Assembly: GCF_963678635.1 (NCBI RefSeq)
Contig: NC_087067.1
Location: 7,983,716-8,047,715 of the forward strand
DNA length: 64,000 bases
Origin: Symsagittifera roscoffensis
Taxonomy: Eukaryota > Xenacoelomorpha > Acoela > Convolutidae
Direction of reading: 5' to 3'
Position numbers and translations under genes: made by a program. Positions 53,640-64,000 of this stretch are shown in pieces (position 1 is the first letter of the stretch; every line of letters starts with the position of its first letter). Below the pieces are notes generated by a model, which saw only the letters and a list, made by a program, of their open reading frames with translations, searched no databases and was not told the DNA's origin.

Positions 53640-54470
53640 ATAAAATGTGTGATCTATTTTGATTTCTTTTGTGATCATAATTACATTTGAATGAACAAAT
53701 TGACAACACAAATTAGTTGAAATGTGGTAGTTTAAAGCATCGAATAATGGTGTTCTCCGCAAACTTTTTTTTGAAGTTACTGACCTTACTTAAGCAACTG
53801 AATCTTTTACGGAATAATCATGTTTCCTTGGTTCCCGCCTAAAAAGGTGACGAGTACTTAGATTAGCCAAGAAACAAGGCTACCCAATGAAGTGAGCAGG
53901 AGGAAGCGCAAAAAAAGTCTCAATGTTCCTTCAAGTAATTTGATCGGATCGTGGACAAAGCAAGGGATAGTCAGAAACCAGCAGAGGATGTTGTAAATCG
54001 TTGTCTCTTCTGAAAAAACAGCTAAAGTATTTATGCTTAGAAGATATAGAAAATGGTTTTGTTAATGCAATTGAGAAATACGAAGGCACACAAAGTTTCT
54101 GTCACTTCTTTGAAAGCAGAAAAAAGCTCACGGGGGTATTTGCAGTTGGACGCTTTTGTTCTGACATAAAATTGAATTTTTAGTCTTTTAGAAGTTCTAA
54201 CAGCTTGATTGCTTCCCAAAAATAGCTCAACATATTAGCATGTATGCAGAAATTACAGTTAGTGTGCTGTAAAACTACAATTATTGAAAAATTACTGGTT
54301 GATTTTTTCTGTAAAGTTTTTCTCGAGACCATTTCAGGATCCGTGGTTATGTCGCCATCAAAAACTCAAGTTTTGTAAAACCGAAAGATCTTCCGGTCAT
54401 TTATGCCAGAGCAATGAGCTCTGCAGAAATATCTGGCAAAAGATTTTAGGCGATTAGATTAGTCAACGTC
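53640..54470. other. Region upstream of the protease gene
   Basis: I see no supported gene. Short frames at 54,001-54,219 lie on opposite strands of the same DNA and have no motif. Confidence 0.4.
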
Positions 54471-54854
54471 ATATGAGCTTGAGGAAGAATTTTTGTTTCC
54501 ATTTGGTCCTTCAGCTCATGTTCCTTCGACTCCTTTCTATCCGCTTTGGCTCCCTACTCCGACAACGGGCAACTCAATGACATCGCCTCAGTTGGTTTTA
54601 GTAGCAACCTATGTTAATTTTTTAGCTCATGAATAGTTAGTTGTGCAGTTTAATGTTGATACTTTTGATCAATAACTATATATTTTTTTGAAATTTGAAT
54701 TTGAATTGGATGCAGATAAAATTTTGACACATATCATTTTGATCAAACAGGTTAAATAAATCTACATCAGGACTGCTATACAGGTAATTCAACCTTTCGA
54801 GTAGCATCCCTTTAGGTTACCTAGAAACAAACGGTAGGGCTCTGAAATTAGGAG

Positions 54855-55384
54855 TTACCGATGGTAAAACAGCAAAAACATACTTTCATTGTCTATTATG
54901 TAAAGCCTACTGAATTTTTTAAAGAAAGACTTGAACCCAACTTCAGTCATTACGTTAAGGTTATTAGGGATTAGTTTGTTGTCAATCAAAAAAGTATACG
55001 CATTGATGACTATCAAAGAAACATAATTTTTCATTTTCGTAGTCCTAAGAGCTGGCAAATTTAACAAACCCTTAGGTTTATATAGCGTTTTCATGGTTGA
55101 AGTTTTATCTCTAATCAAAAATTTCAAAGGTGACTCATTTCTTAGTTGTCGAAAGGTTTCGTGAAAAATCTGAATAAAAAAACGGTGTGAATATTATATT
55201 CGATGAACACGTTCGTAATATGTTCGTATTTACGTTTAAAAAAGATAGTCCTCAAAATCTTTTTCTTTACTAAATAAATTTTATCCATATTACTTTTTGC
55301 GCCACACCCATATGCTCCGTAAGACATAATTGGAATGATATAAGCAGAATAGAAACGTAAAAGATGATATTTAGGTTCGTGCAC
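54855..55384 (-). pseudogene. C-terminal region of the non-LTR protein
   Basis: Frames 55,384-55,142 (FYSAYIIPIMSYGAYGCGAK, KKKILRTIFFKRKYEHITNV) and 55,127-54,855 (KFLIRDKTSTMKTLYKPKG) follow the RT with stops between. They match the post-RT region typical of CR1/Jockey-type proteins (SYGA...W-like, repeated Lys/Arg helices). Confidence 0.7.
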
Positions 55385-56520
55385 GGTACATGATTCCGTT
55401 AAATTTCCTTAGCTTAGTACACACACTTTCAATTTGATCACTGAAGTTGAGTTCACAGTCAAGCAAGACTCCGAGATATTTAACGTTGGTCGTATAGTCC
55501 AATTTTTCACCACATAATTTGATCTCTTTCAATTCAATATGCTTTTTACCAAATTGCTGAAGTTTACACTTCGACGGATGCACAGTTAATTTATTGTTGG
55601 CGCACCAGTCATCTATACGCTTTACATCATCACAAAACTGTTTGGCAAAATTTGAGTTTTTTGACGAATTTAAAATTGTTATGTCATCTGCGAAAAGGGC
55701 TACCTCACTAGTCCTAAGAAAATCAGGAAAATCATTAATATATAAACGAAAAAGGAGAGGTCCATGTAATGAGCCTTGGGGAACGCCACATTTAATTTCA
55801 AGCATTTTGGATTGTTTTTCGTTTGTTTCAACATATTGATACCTTTTGGAGAGATAATCTTTCAAAAGTAAATGAAATTTTCCTCGAAAACCCAATCGAT
55901 CTAATTTATCTAGGAGTATAGCATGGTCAACTGTATCAAACGCTTTTTTAAAATCATAATATAGTGCTAAACCATAACATTTTTTGTCAACAGTGTTACG
56001 CATGAAATCTGTTATTTTAATAATAGCATGGACGCAAGAACGTTTTTTTACGAAACCCATACTGTTGTTTTGCAAGTATTCCATACTTTTCAATGAAACA
56101 GATCATTCTTTTAAAAATCATTTTTTCAAAAATTTTGCTAAATGAAGATAGAAGATTTGTGGGACGATATTTATTTGCATCCTTTTTAGAACGAACAGAC
56201 TTATGCAGAGGAATAACTTTAGCAATGTTTAAAAATTCAAGAAATACGCCTTCGTCTATACAAGTGTTGAAGCATTGAACCAAATAAGGACTGATGACTG
56301 GTGAGCACAACTTAATCATCTCATTGCTGAAACCATCATGACCACATGTTTTCTTGATTTTAAGAGCAAGTATAATGTTCTCAATTTCATTAACATCAGC
56401 AGGTCGGAAAATGCAACTATTCAAGACTCGACTTATACGAGGCAATGATTTAACCTCACATATATTTGCTAATTTTGAGCCAATGTTAACAAAAAAATCA
56501 TTAAGGTCGTATGATGTCAA
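55371..56520 (-). pseudogene. Non-LTR reverse transcriptase
   Basis: Two frames (56,520-56,017 and 56,093-55,371) together span the RT: KKTCGHDGFSNEMIKLC, AKVIPLHKSVRSKKDANKYR, ALYYDFKKAFDTVDHAIL (motif A), CGVPQGSLHGPLLFRLYIND (motif B), VALFADDITIL (catalytic FADD) and NVKYLGVLLD. The shift lies in the YGFRKK / MGFVKKRSC overlap near 56,030-56,050. Key Asp residues are intact; the frame is not. Confidence 0.85.
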
Positions 56521-56835
56521 CTAGATCTGATCCTTTCTTTTCTTTCCTCAAAAAGTGTTACAAATTTGAAACATTTGTTTGCTATCATTAAATTTAGAAA
56601 AATGTTTATCGAAGTATTGTCTTTTACTTTCCCTGACACTTTTTTTCACTTCGTTCCGTACTTTTTTGTAATTTAACTGATTTTGTTCACTGGGGATCTC
56701 TACCATTTTTTATGTAAGTAATCGCGATATCGGCATAAATTTTTCAAACATCCGTTCACCCAAGACGATTTTTTAATGACACGATAGTGTAATGGCGCAA
56801 AAACATCGAAAGTATCAAGAATAATTTCAGAAATT

Positions 56836-57470
56836 TTAAAAAGATTTTCCTTGCACGTTGAACTGAACAAAGGAAGTTTCGGCAGTTTGTGTTGTAATAA
56901 AAACCGAAAATTTACAATTTTTTTTCGAATTCTTCAATTTCTCAACATTTCGCAATTGTAGCTTTTGCTGGTCTGTTACGGTTTGTTTGCTGTTAATTTC
57001 GACCTCAGTCAGAAGCGCATAATGGTCACTGACATTGCAACAACCTGTATTAACTTCAACCTTTGTTGGTGAAATGATATGATCGATACATGTTTTACTG
57101 TTTAAAGTTATTCTTGTTGCTTCATTATTTTGCACTTCCAGGTCAAAATCAGCTAATAAATCACGATAGGTTTTTTGTAGACTAGTTGCTCCTGAAGTAA
57201 GTATGTCAATGTTAAAATCTCCCATGATGCATAGCTCTCCTTTCAACGATTTGAGTTCATTCAGCAGCATATCAAAATTTAGCCAAAAATCAAGCAAAAT
57301 TGTTGATGGTGCTCTATAAATTAAACCAAAAATTATCTAAAATTGCGTTGTTATCAATAATGTCAATTAAAAAGTGCTGCAGTGGATTATCAATAACTCG
57401 TGTTTTGAAATCAAAACCATTCCGCACAAAAAAAGCTAATCCCCTCCTTTCTTATTTTTTCTGTTTAAAT
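56836..57470 (-). pseudogene. Non-LTR endonuclease, partial
   Basis: 57,450-57,310 reads RRGLAFFVRNGFDFKTR in one frame. After a shift, 57,297-56,836 gives KGELCIMGDFNIDIL and CCNVSDHYALLTEV, the GDFN and SDH motifs of exonuclease-endonuclease-phosphatase domains that nick target DNA. The N-terminal catalytic Glu region is missing. Confidence 0.8.
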
Positions 57471-57477
57471 TTTCAAT

Positions 57478-57918
57478 TTTTGAAAAGCCTTCAAAACTGT
57501 AGAGAATACCAAACAATCCTTATTTTCTACAAAAATAAAGAACATTTTGTTGACACACTCTTCAGACTCACATATTTTCGGGATACAGCTGTCTCACGTT
57601 GAGCTGCAATTAGCCACAATGTAGTACAGCTAAACCCAAATGAGGATAAATACTACCTTCTTAACCCATACCCTACTCTTATGCCATCTTTATAGAAATT
57701 TTAACCAAAAAGCATCAGAGTTTTTGCACGTAAACCAAATATAGATTTACAATCATTAGGCATATACTCTCGATCCGACAAACAACATCACATTCGAACA
57801 CTTGTTGAAACCGCAGAAAAATTTACGAAAACTTGTTGAAACCGCAGAATTCTCTGACATATATGCACAAGATTACAGCGGATAATTCCAAGATATAAAA
57901 GACTACATATATCTTTAA
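57478..57918 (+). pseudogene. Envelope C-terminal ectodomain relic
   Basis: Reads FYKNKEHFVDTLFRLTYFRD, HNVVQLNPNEDKYYLLNPYP and later DIYAQDYSG, close to the same parts of the intact env. Frames are broken by stops and by a partial duplication around 57,805-57,850. It ends with a stop after DYIYL, the same place where the intact element's env ORF stops. Confidence 0.8.
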
Positions 57919-58318
57919 GGTGGAAAAAACCGTCCACAAGATATCTCATCTATTAATTTTTTAGCTTCGTCAATTTAAAAACGAACTTCTCGCTTTTCTA
58001 GGATGGCCTTATTTTATCTTAGAAAAAATGACTATTTTATACGCTATGTTTAGTTTTTCTGGATTCTTCTCTTCACTGTTGAAAAGAATATACAACATAT
58101 GTGCGATACACACACAAGTGAACAAACAAGCAATTGTAGCACTCTTAATATTCGCAGGATTTTCTGCAATATTTTCAACCTCACTAATTCAAATTTTTTT
58201 GGACGCTCAAATTATTGAATACAACGAAAAACTATCTACCACACCAAACGCATGTGACACTCCACAAACAAACACAAATCCAACACCAACAGAACCAATC
58301 ACGAAATTTACATTATAA
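57919..58318 (+). pseudogene. Envelope membrane tail relic
   Basis: From 58,028 the frame MTILYAMFSFSGFFSSLLKR is open for 96 codons, ending TAA. It is closely related to the env tail of the intact element, including the membrane segment and AIHTQVNKQA. Upstream, 57,919-58,027 is recognisable but broken. Confidence 0.75.
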
Positions 58319-58520
58319 CCATCCTTTATCATTAGTACCACGAAATTAAAGCAATATACCGATAACAGAGCACACCCCTCCGAGTCAAGGCTACCCACAA
58401 AGTCCAGTTTCTCACATGGTAGTTCACCAGCCAAATATTGACGACACATATGAAACAGATTGTAGAACAACCACGCGCCACCAGTTTCCATTCTCAAAAC
58501 AACCATCTTTTTAGCCCACG

Positions 58521-60150
58521 ATGAGTCGCCAGATTGATCCCTCAACCGTTCCCTTTCCTACTCAACCAACCTCCAACGTCACTCCTCTTGCATTTCCCTT
58601 TCTGACCTCACTTCTTCTCCCTTACCCACATTCACTACTAACGACCACAGATGGTTTCTGATGATTCCACGCGAACAATTTTTAACACAATTTCACAATT
58701 TAAAAACTCCGATATTGATACCCCAGATGAATTTCAAAATTCCGAACCTAGCCCATCCACTTTTTCTCAACCTCCCTTCCATCCAATTCATCATCAACAT
58801 CCCGATGAAACCTCCTCAGCACCCTCATCCTACACCGATGCAACACCAACACTTTCGCCAACGACCAGTGACCAGCCCGACACCCCTAGCCCCGTCACTG
58901 AAGCACTACAAAATGAACTAAACAATTTCATCACTTTAAAACAACATCATCATGTACTAAAACACTAACAATTCATCAATTATCATTTACAATTCCTCCT
59001 CTGAATCCTCAGACCAAACATCCACAGCAGTAGAATTCTGAACTTTTGTAATACAACTTATCATTCTTCCCACAAAACGCTTACTTTCAGACCACTAACA
59101 ACGACCAACAAACTTAATTTGATGAGTGTAGCCTAGTTCTCCCACTATCATGGACCTCATACTACCATTTCACTAACCCACTAGCACTCCCCTTATACAA
59201 AAATCCAGCCAATAATGAAATATATCAATCCAGATTACATAAACTGAGTACCGCACTGCATGAAAAATAATTTACGACTATAGGACCAACCCAATCTTTA
59301 AATAGATTCGTAGCACAAAAAGCCAACAGACTTGCAATTAACCATTACGATCACGCTATTGCACGATATATGGAAGATACAGATATAGAAGATGACCCTA
59401 GCACTAACCCACAATTAACCGAAAAAATTTTCATAAAATCATCATATGTGTTTCTCATTGACAGCATGAATAAAAAAATCCGATAATATTGTATTCACAC
59501 CACTCAAAAATACTAAAGCTTATGAATCCTACTTTAATAAATTTAACCACTTTACACTAATTTTTCACTTCTTTGCGCCCAAGGAACATAACTTGAACTG
59601 TTCACATAAAGTTATGTTACGCACAAAATTAACTCACACATACACCTATTTTAAATTTATTCAACACAATTACCTAACTCACAGACCATCATGAAATCCA
59701 CAGCACAGATTTACATTCATTTACTCCAAATACACCTCACCATTTTTTCTAAACTTTACTTATTGTATAAAAAACTAACATCCACGGCATCCTCCATAAC
59801 TATGATCCCATCAGACAAATGTAAATATTCTGCCCACTAACCAAGTCTTTCGACATTGAAGAATCACGCCCACTAATCAATCCCCACGAATATATACAAC
59901 CCATCAAAGTCCATATACTAGAATACCTACACAATCCTAAAAATAATCACAAACTCTATAACTTAATCCAAAATGCATGGCATGAATTCTCACTGAATAA
60001 CGAAGAGCGGAACATCATCCGAGCACTCCAGCTTATATGGCCTCTCCTTCAGACTAAAAATGTCATTTGCACGCTTGCAAAACTTCTCATTTCATAAGAT
60101 ACAATTCGCACTATATTCTCTAATGGATTTTTGGACAAGGACAAACCTTT
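58521..60150 (+). pseudogene. Relic of the 601-aa accessory ORF
   Basis: ATG at 58,521 is within CCCACGATGAGTCGCCAG, matching the ATGA overlap of the intact element (CCCACGATGAGCCGCCAA). Broken frames downstream include FQNSEPSPS, TLIFHFFAPKEHNLNCSHKV and FFLNFTYCIKN, matching the intact protein in order. Stops and shifts show it is dead. Confidence 0.75.
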
Positions 60151-60233
60151 GTAAGTATAATTGAATATTTTAAAAAACAAAAAAACAAAAAACACTAACC
60201 ATTCATCAAATGGGTCTCATTTTTCTTTTTTAG
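60151..60233 (+). other. Conserved 3' intron in the relic
   Basis: GTAAGTATAA at the start and TTCTTTTTTAG at the end, at the same position relative to the accessory ORF as the 78-nt intron of the intact element. Confidence 0.6.
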
Positions 60234-60859
60234 ATTTCCCCGTTCACTCATCAAAAACAAACAAAAAAATAAACAAAATAAAAACATAAGCTCTTATCTA
60301 AAAGCTTTTTCAATTCTCAGTTCATAATTGCAGTATATGATTAAATTTATAGTCTAAAAATCTTTTTCGAGGAGCAGTACAATCATAAAATTAAATTCAA
60401 AAGACAGTAAAGTAATATTCCTAAAGCAGTAATTTCGTTAAAAAAACTGCAAATAAAATGGAGAAAACTAACCCAATTTCAAATCCCTTCATCCGACCAT
60501 AAATTACACACTCGTTCCACAACTCACACAGCTCGCCCACGAAAAATCGTTTGAATAATGAACTTTAGGTTTCAACTTTCACTGATAAGAACTCTAAATT
60601 GTTTACCCACTTTTCAAACTTTCCTTTTGCTTGGTTGCAAGGAATTATAGAAGTAAGCCAAACTAACCAACGCGGCTTACTAACGCCACAACACCACAAG
60701 AAAAAAAACCGGATTAAAACCAGATTGAATATAATAAATTATTCTTTTGGAACCCACTTTCAAGTTTTGTTGAAACCGAATAAAACTCAAAAAAGTCGAA
60801 AATCAAACCAAAAACAATTTTTTCTACTTTTGAGAAAAGGACAAAACCAAAACAAAAAG

Positions 60860-61640
60860 TGAAAAACGCCAAATGGAAAGAGAACAAAATGTTGAACATA
60901 AAGAGAGTCTCTGCCCAAACAGATCCTAAAATGTAACCCACTCTGGCCTCACCCAACCGAACGATGTCTTTCGAAGTACATGCTCCCACCCTGCACTACG
61001 GTTCCGATACTCAACTTTTTTGATAAAATTAGCTCCAAGTTGAGCAACTCTTTAAAATAAATGAACTAAAATAAAACGCTTTTGCGAAAAAAACTATTAA
61101 AAAAATCATTCAAAAAATGACTTCTTTTTTGTATATATATATAAATGCAATATGATGTAAAGATTTCTTAGCACCTAAGGAACGAGCAGCAAAGGAGATG
61201 AAAACCCGATTACATTTAAATTCTGGATAGGCAAACCTATTTGGTTTATTGCCGTATTCACTACCCTCAAAGGATATGAAGTATGCACTCAACACCGCAG
61301 CAAAGGAAATCCATTGAAAAAAAACAAGGGCCATCCCGCTGTTGATCTCACATACCGATCCTAGTCACTTAGCATTTCAAACGGAAAAGTCAAATTTCAC
61401 CTCGCACTTTGTCTCGCTCTAAGCGTAACGAAATCGATACATCATTGCATCGATCTGAAGTCTTGACACAATCACTCGAGACGATCCACGATCAAGGAGA
61501 CCTATCTTTGAACACGAACAAAGGATCTTGTTATTTTCTACTCAACCAAACTTATATCTCCACTTCTAAGGAAGTCAATGCCCAAGCTCAAAAAAACCAC
61601 TTCACAGGTCCTTCACTGCAAAAAAACAATTAAAAACTAA
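60860..61640. other. Non-coding 3' part of the relic or an insert
   Basis: No supported gene. Frames at 60,714-60,989, 61,110-61,334 and 61,409-61,633 have no motif. Similarity to the 3' UTR of the intact element fades after about 60,780. Confidence 0.4.
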
Positions 61641-61656
61641 AAAACTCAAAAACCCG

Positions 61657-61892
61657 TGGAACCAGTTTAAACTAGTTTTCATAAACCAATTATATTCTTG
61701 ATGAAACTATCTCTAAAAATTATATCTAACTAACCAATCATATTCCATCAAAAAAACTGACACTTATTCGTAAGTGCTGAAACTATTTGTAGTTTCCGCA
61801 CCAGAACAGTTTGAATAAATCTTAAACTACAGTTGTTCTTCTTCTAGATAAACACCAAGAACTAACTAGCAAAACAACTCATACATAACTCA
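61657..61892 (+). repeat. Shortened LTR of the relic
   Basis: Starts TGGAACCAGTTTAAACTA (intact LTR TGGAACCTGATCTAAACTA). It shares CGTAAGTGCTGAAACTATTTG with the intact LTR's TGTAAGTGCTGAAGTTACTTG block, and ends CATAACTCA where the intact LTR ends CCTAACTCA. About 236 bp against 410, so internal deletions are likely. Confidence 0.6.
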
Positions 61893-61959
61893 TATCGCTG
61901 TTTCAGGCCCTTATCAATTACCTCTTATTGTTTATCGGCACATTTGCAGTTTTGATTCA

Positions 61960-62130
61960 TGATCTAGTTCTGAATCAGGGATTAACATCCCAGTGACTTC
62001 AAGCCGGTTAGCTGTACACTTGCCCTTGAAATTTTCAGTGATTGCGAAAAAGTCTTAACTGATCAATTAGTACCAATCTATGTTATTTATTAGCTCGCCA
62101 AAAGTTGTGCAGTTTTATGTTGATAATTTT
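61960..62130. repeat. Repeat shared with 54.6 kb
   Basis: The 62,073-62,133 stretch (ACCAATCTATGTTATTTATTAGCTC, GTTGTGCAGTTTTATGTTGA) matches 54,602-54,662 (AGCAACCTATGTTAATTTTT, GTTGTGCAGTTTAATGTTGA). Unclassified dispersed repeat, no ORF. Confidence 0.45.
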
Positions 62131-62379
62131 GACTAGTAAATTTCGAGAATCTATCTTATCAGCAACTATTCTCAGAAGTGCCTAATTTCTGAAAGAAGAT
62201 TTGAAGTCTATTTTTCTTTTAAATTTTCAATTTTAATTTCCTAATCGACCAATTCGTTATTGTTCAATTTGCATCAAAGCCATCTCGGATGAGCATACCG
62301 GGCTGGGATGTTCGATTCTTGATTTGACCATAACGGTCTAACGATGTCAGATTTTTGTTGCAAATTGAGACAGAAGAAC

Positions 62380-62690
62380 GAAAGCTATAGTCAAACAGGG
62401 TCAAATCATGAATCAAACAGACCAAAAAAAACAAACAGGGTAGAGTCTGGGGTTAAACAGGAACAAATCATGTGTCAAACAGGGTCAACAGAGTCGCCCG
62501 GCTCGAGATCCCGCTCAAAAACCGCTCAAGATTTGAGCGGTTTGTGCGGTTTTTTTTGGAAAAACTGCTCAAACCACTCAAATCTTGCTTTAAAAACCGC
62601 TCATTTCTTGCAGTGATTTTTGAACGGTTTTTCAAGCAATATTTGAGCGGTTTTTAAGCGGTTTTTGAGCGGTCTTATAAAAAAAATCGA
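62380..62690. repeat. Partial copy of the foldback repeat
   Basis: GTCAAACAGGGTCAA / GTCAACAGAGTCGCCCGG followed by CCGCTCAAAACCGCTC palindromic units (GAGCGGTTT and AACCGCTC alternating). It resembles the arm and centre of the larger inverted repeat to its right. Confidence 0.65.
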
Positions 62691-62989
62691 TTAAAAAAAC
62701 AAACAAGCCTGGAAAAGTAAAGTGACCCCGGGTTGACCTCCATGAACCAAAAATGCTTATCTTACTTTACGCCACACCAGAAATGCTTATCATGCAATTG
62801 CCTGCATTAAATGTATGGAAAAAAGTTAATCATACAATTTTCATACAATTTCAAAAAACTATTGATAAAATATTCAATCTAGTTTATCCGGCTATTTAAG
62901 CCAAATACAACAGTTTGGTAATGAAAAATAACTACGTTTAAATTTTTGAAAAAAAAATGGTTATCATACAATTTCTATGTAAGAAAATT

Positions 62990-64000
62990 GTATGATAACC
63001 AATTTTTCATGAAAAGCAAGATGTTCAGAAACATGTTAAAACTTGTTTCTAATCGAATTTAAAGTAATTAAGAGTGCTTTTGCTCAATTTAAAACATCCT
63101 GCTCATCAAAATCGAGGTTTTTAAACCAGTTTTTTTGCTCAGTTTCAAAATTGGAAGTTTACTTTTTCAATTCCATCGATCCTGTTGGGCTCTATCGGCC
63201 CTGTTCAACTCTGTTGACCCTGTTTGACGCTTCATTCGACCGTGATCGAATTATGGTTCGACCCTGTTTGACCCATGACTCGAACCGGTTTGAATCTGTT
63301 GACCCTTTTTGACCGATGATTATATCATGTTCGCCCGAGTCGAGCGTTTTCACCTAATTTGAAGCAAGATTTGAGCGGTTTGAGCGGTTTTTTTAGACAA
63401 TTACCTTCAAAATCTTGCATCAAAATGAGCGGTTTGAGCGGTTTTTGAACGGTTTTTCTAACCAACCGCTCAAAAACCGCGCAAAGTTTGAACGTTTTTT
63501 TTTGGATAAACCGTTCAAATCTTGCGCGGTTTGAGCGGTTTTTTTTAGAAAAACCGTTCAAAAACCGCTCAAACCGCTCATTTTGATGCAAGATTTTGAA
63601 CGTAATTGTCTAAAAAAAAAACGCTCAAACCGCTCAAGTCTTGCTTCAATTAGGTGGAAAATCTCGACTCGGGCCAACATAATATAATCATCGGTCAAAA
63701 AGGGTCAACATATTCAAACCGGTTCGAGTCATGGGTCAAACAGGGTCGAACCATAATTCGATCACGGTCGAATGAAGCGTCAAACCGGGTCAACAGAGTT
63801 GAACAGGGCCGATAGAGCCCAACAGGATCGATGGAATTGAAAAAGTAAACTACCAATTTGTGACGAGTGAAACTGAGCAAAAAATCTGGTTTTAAAACCT
63901 CGATTTTGAGCGAAAGCACTATTTATTAATTTAAATTCGATTAAAAACAAGTTTTAACATGATTCTGAACATCTTGCCTTTCATGAAAAATTCGTTATCA
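62990..64000. repeat. Inverted repeat of about 1 kb, cut by the window edge
   Basis: Left arm from about 62,990 (TGATAACCAATTTTTCATGA) pairs with the right arm ending at 64,000 (TCATGAAAAATTCGTTATCA); the centre is near 63,500. The arms pair along their length, for example TTCGACCGTGATCGAATTAT at 63,236 with ATAATTCGATCACGGTCGAA at 63,752. The centre (63,360-63,650) consists of alternating GAGCGGTTT and AACCGCTC units. Divergence between arms is modest, and there is no transposase. A foldback-type element; its right end lies outside the window. Confidence 0.8.

Larger units (their letters stand above)
54780..57470 (-). mobile_element. Non-LTR retrotransposon (CR1/Jockey-like), 5'-truncated and broken
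   Basis: Minus-strand order is apurinic-type endonuclease, reverse transcriptase, then a C-terminal region. The endonuclease lacks its N-terminal third at about 57,470, where the plus-strand LTR relic begins. Frame changes at about 57,300, 56,830-56,520, 56,020-56,090 and 55,140-55,380 make it inactive. RT blocks resemble the CR1/Jockey group (GVPQGS, FADD). Confidence 0.85.
57470..61892 (+). mobile_element. Truncated diverged relative of the giant LTR element
   Basis: Plus-strand relic holding the env C-terminus, env membrane tail, accessory ORF, 3' intron, 3' UTR and a shortened LTR, in the same order as 29-23.6 kb on the minus strand. The 5' half (LTR, gag, pol, most of env) is absent. 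Frames are broken throughout. It shares the ATGA overlap and the intron boundaries with the intact element, giving an independent check of that layout. Confidence 0.9.

Noticed and set aside
58207-58545. 112-aa minus-strand ORF over the env tail relic
   Set aside because: Shadow of the plus-strand relic; no similarity to the proteins of the intact element.

Overview
The window is nuclear DNA of an AT-rich invertebrate animal. Three things point this way: a trypsin-like protease gene is split by GT-AG introns, LTR, non-LTR and DNA transposons are abundant, and no bacterial operon structure is present. The phylum cannot be fixed from the sequence. Host genes are sparse. I can support only a secreted tandem-repeat protein (about 14.05-14.48 kb, minus) and a trypsin-like serine protease (exons at 53.6-53.4, 47.8-47.7 and 46.8-46.6 kb, minus). 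Each reading frame carries one suspected single-base homopolymer length difference.

Layout. 0-3.4 kb is AT-rich with at most a doubtful exon pair. 3.4-4.6 kb holds TC/TATC microsatellites inside a duplicated unit with a period of about 585 bp. 4.6-6.1 kb is a 25-26 bp minisatellite. 7.1-13.8 kb is a decayed Ty3/gypsy-type element on the minus strand (gag, zinc knuckles, protease, RT, RNase H, integrase). 14-23.5 kb is mostly non-coding, with a foldback element at 20.3-20.6 kb and C/G-skewed repeats. 23,577-42,360 is a complete, very young giant LTR retroelement on the minus strand. 42.4-46.6 kb is non-coding. 46.6-53.6 kb is the protease gene, whose first intron carries a Tc1/mariner relic and three MITEs. 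54.8-57.5 kb is a broken non-LTR retrotransposon. 57.5-61.9 kb is a truncated, older relative of the giant element on the plus strand. 62.3-64.0 kb is foldback repeat DNA, including an inverted repeat of about 1 kb cut by the window edge.

The most interesting object is the 18.8 kb LTR element. Its two 410-bp LTRs (TG...CA) look identical and are flanked by an ATTT target duplication. In transcription order it carries: PBS; a leader with a small ORF; a basic 155-aa ORF; a frame of about 8.2 kb for Gag, protease, RT, RNase H and integrase, broken by only three stops, all TGA, the last at the usual Trp of the GPY/F motif; small hydrophobic ORFs; a 375-codon frame with no methionine; an envelope gene resembling chuvirus-type glycoproteins; its membrane tail in another frame; a 601-aa protein of unknown function starting in an ATGA overlap; and a 3' intron. 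The env-tail/601-aa overlap and the 3' intron recur in the diverged copy at 57.5-61.9 kb, so they are ancestral features of the lineage. The layout suggests a complex, enveloped, retrovirus-like element that combines stop recoding, coupled reinitiation and splicing.
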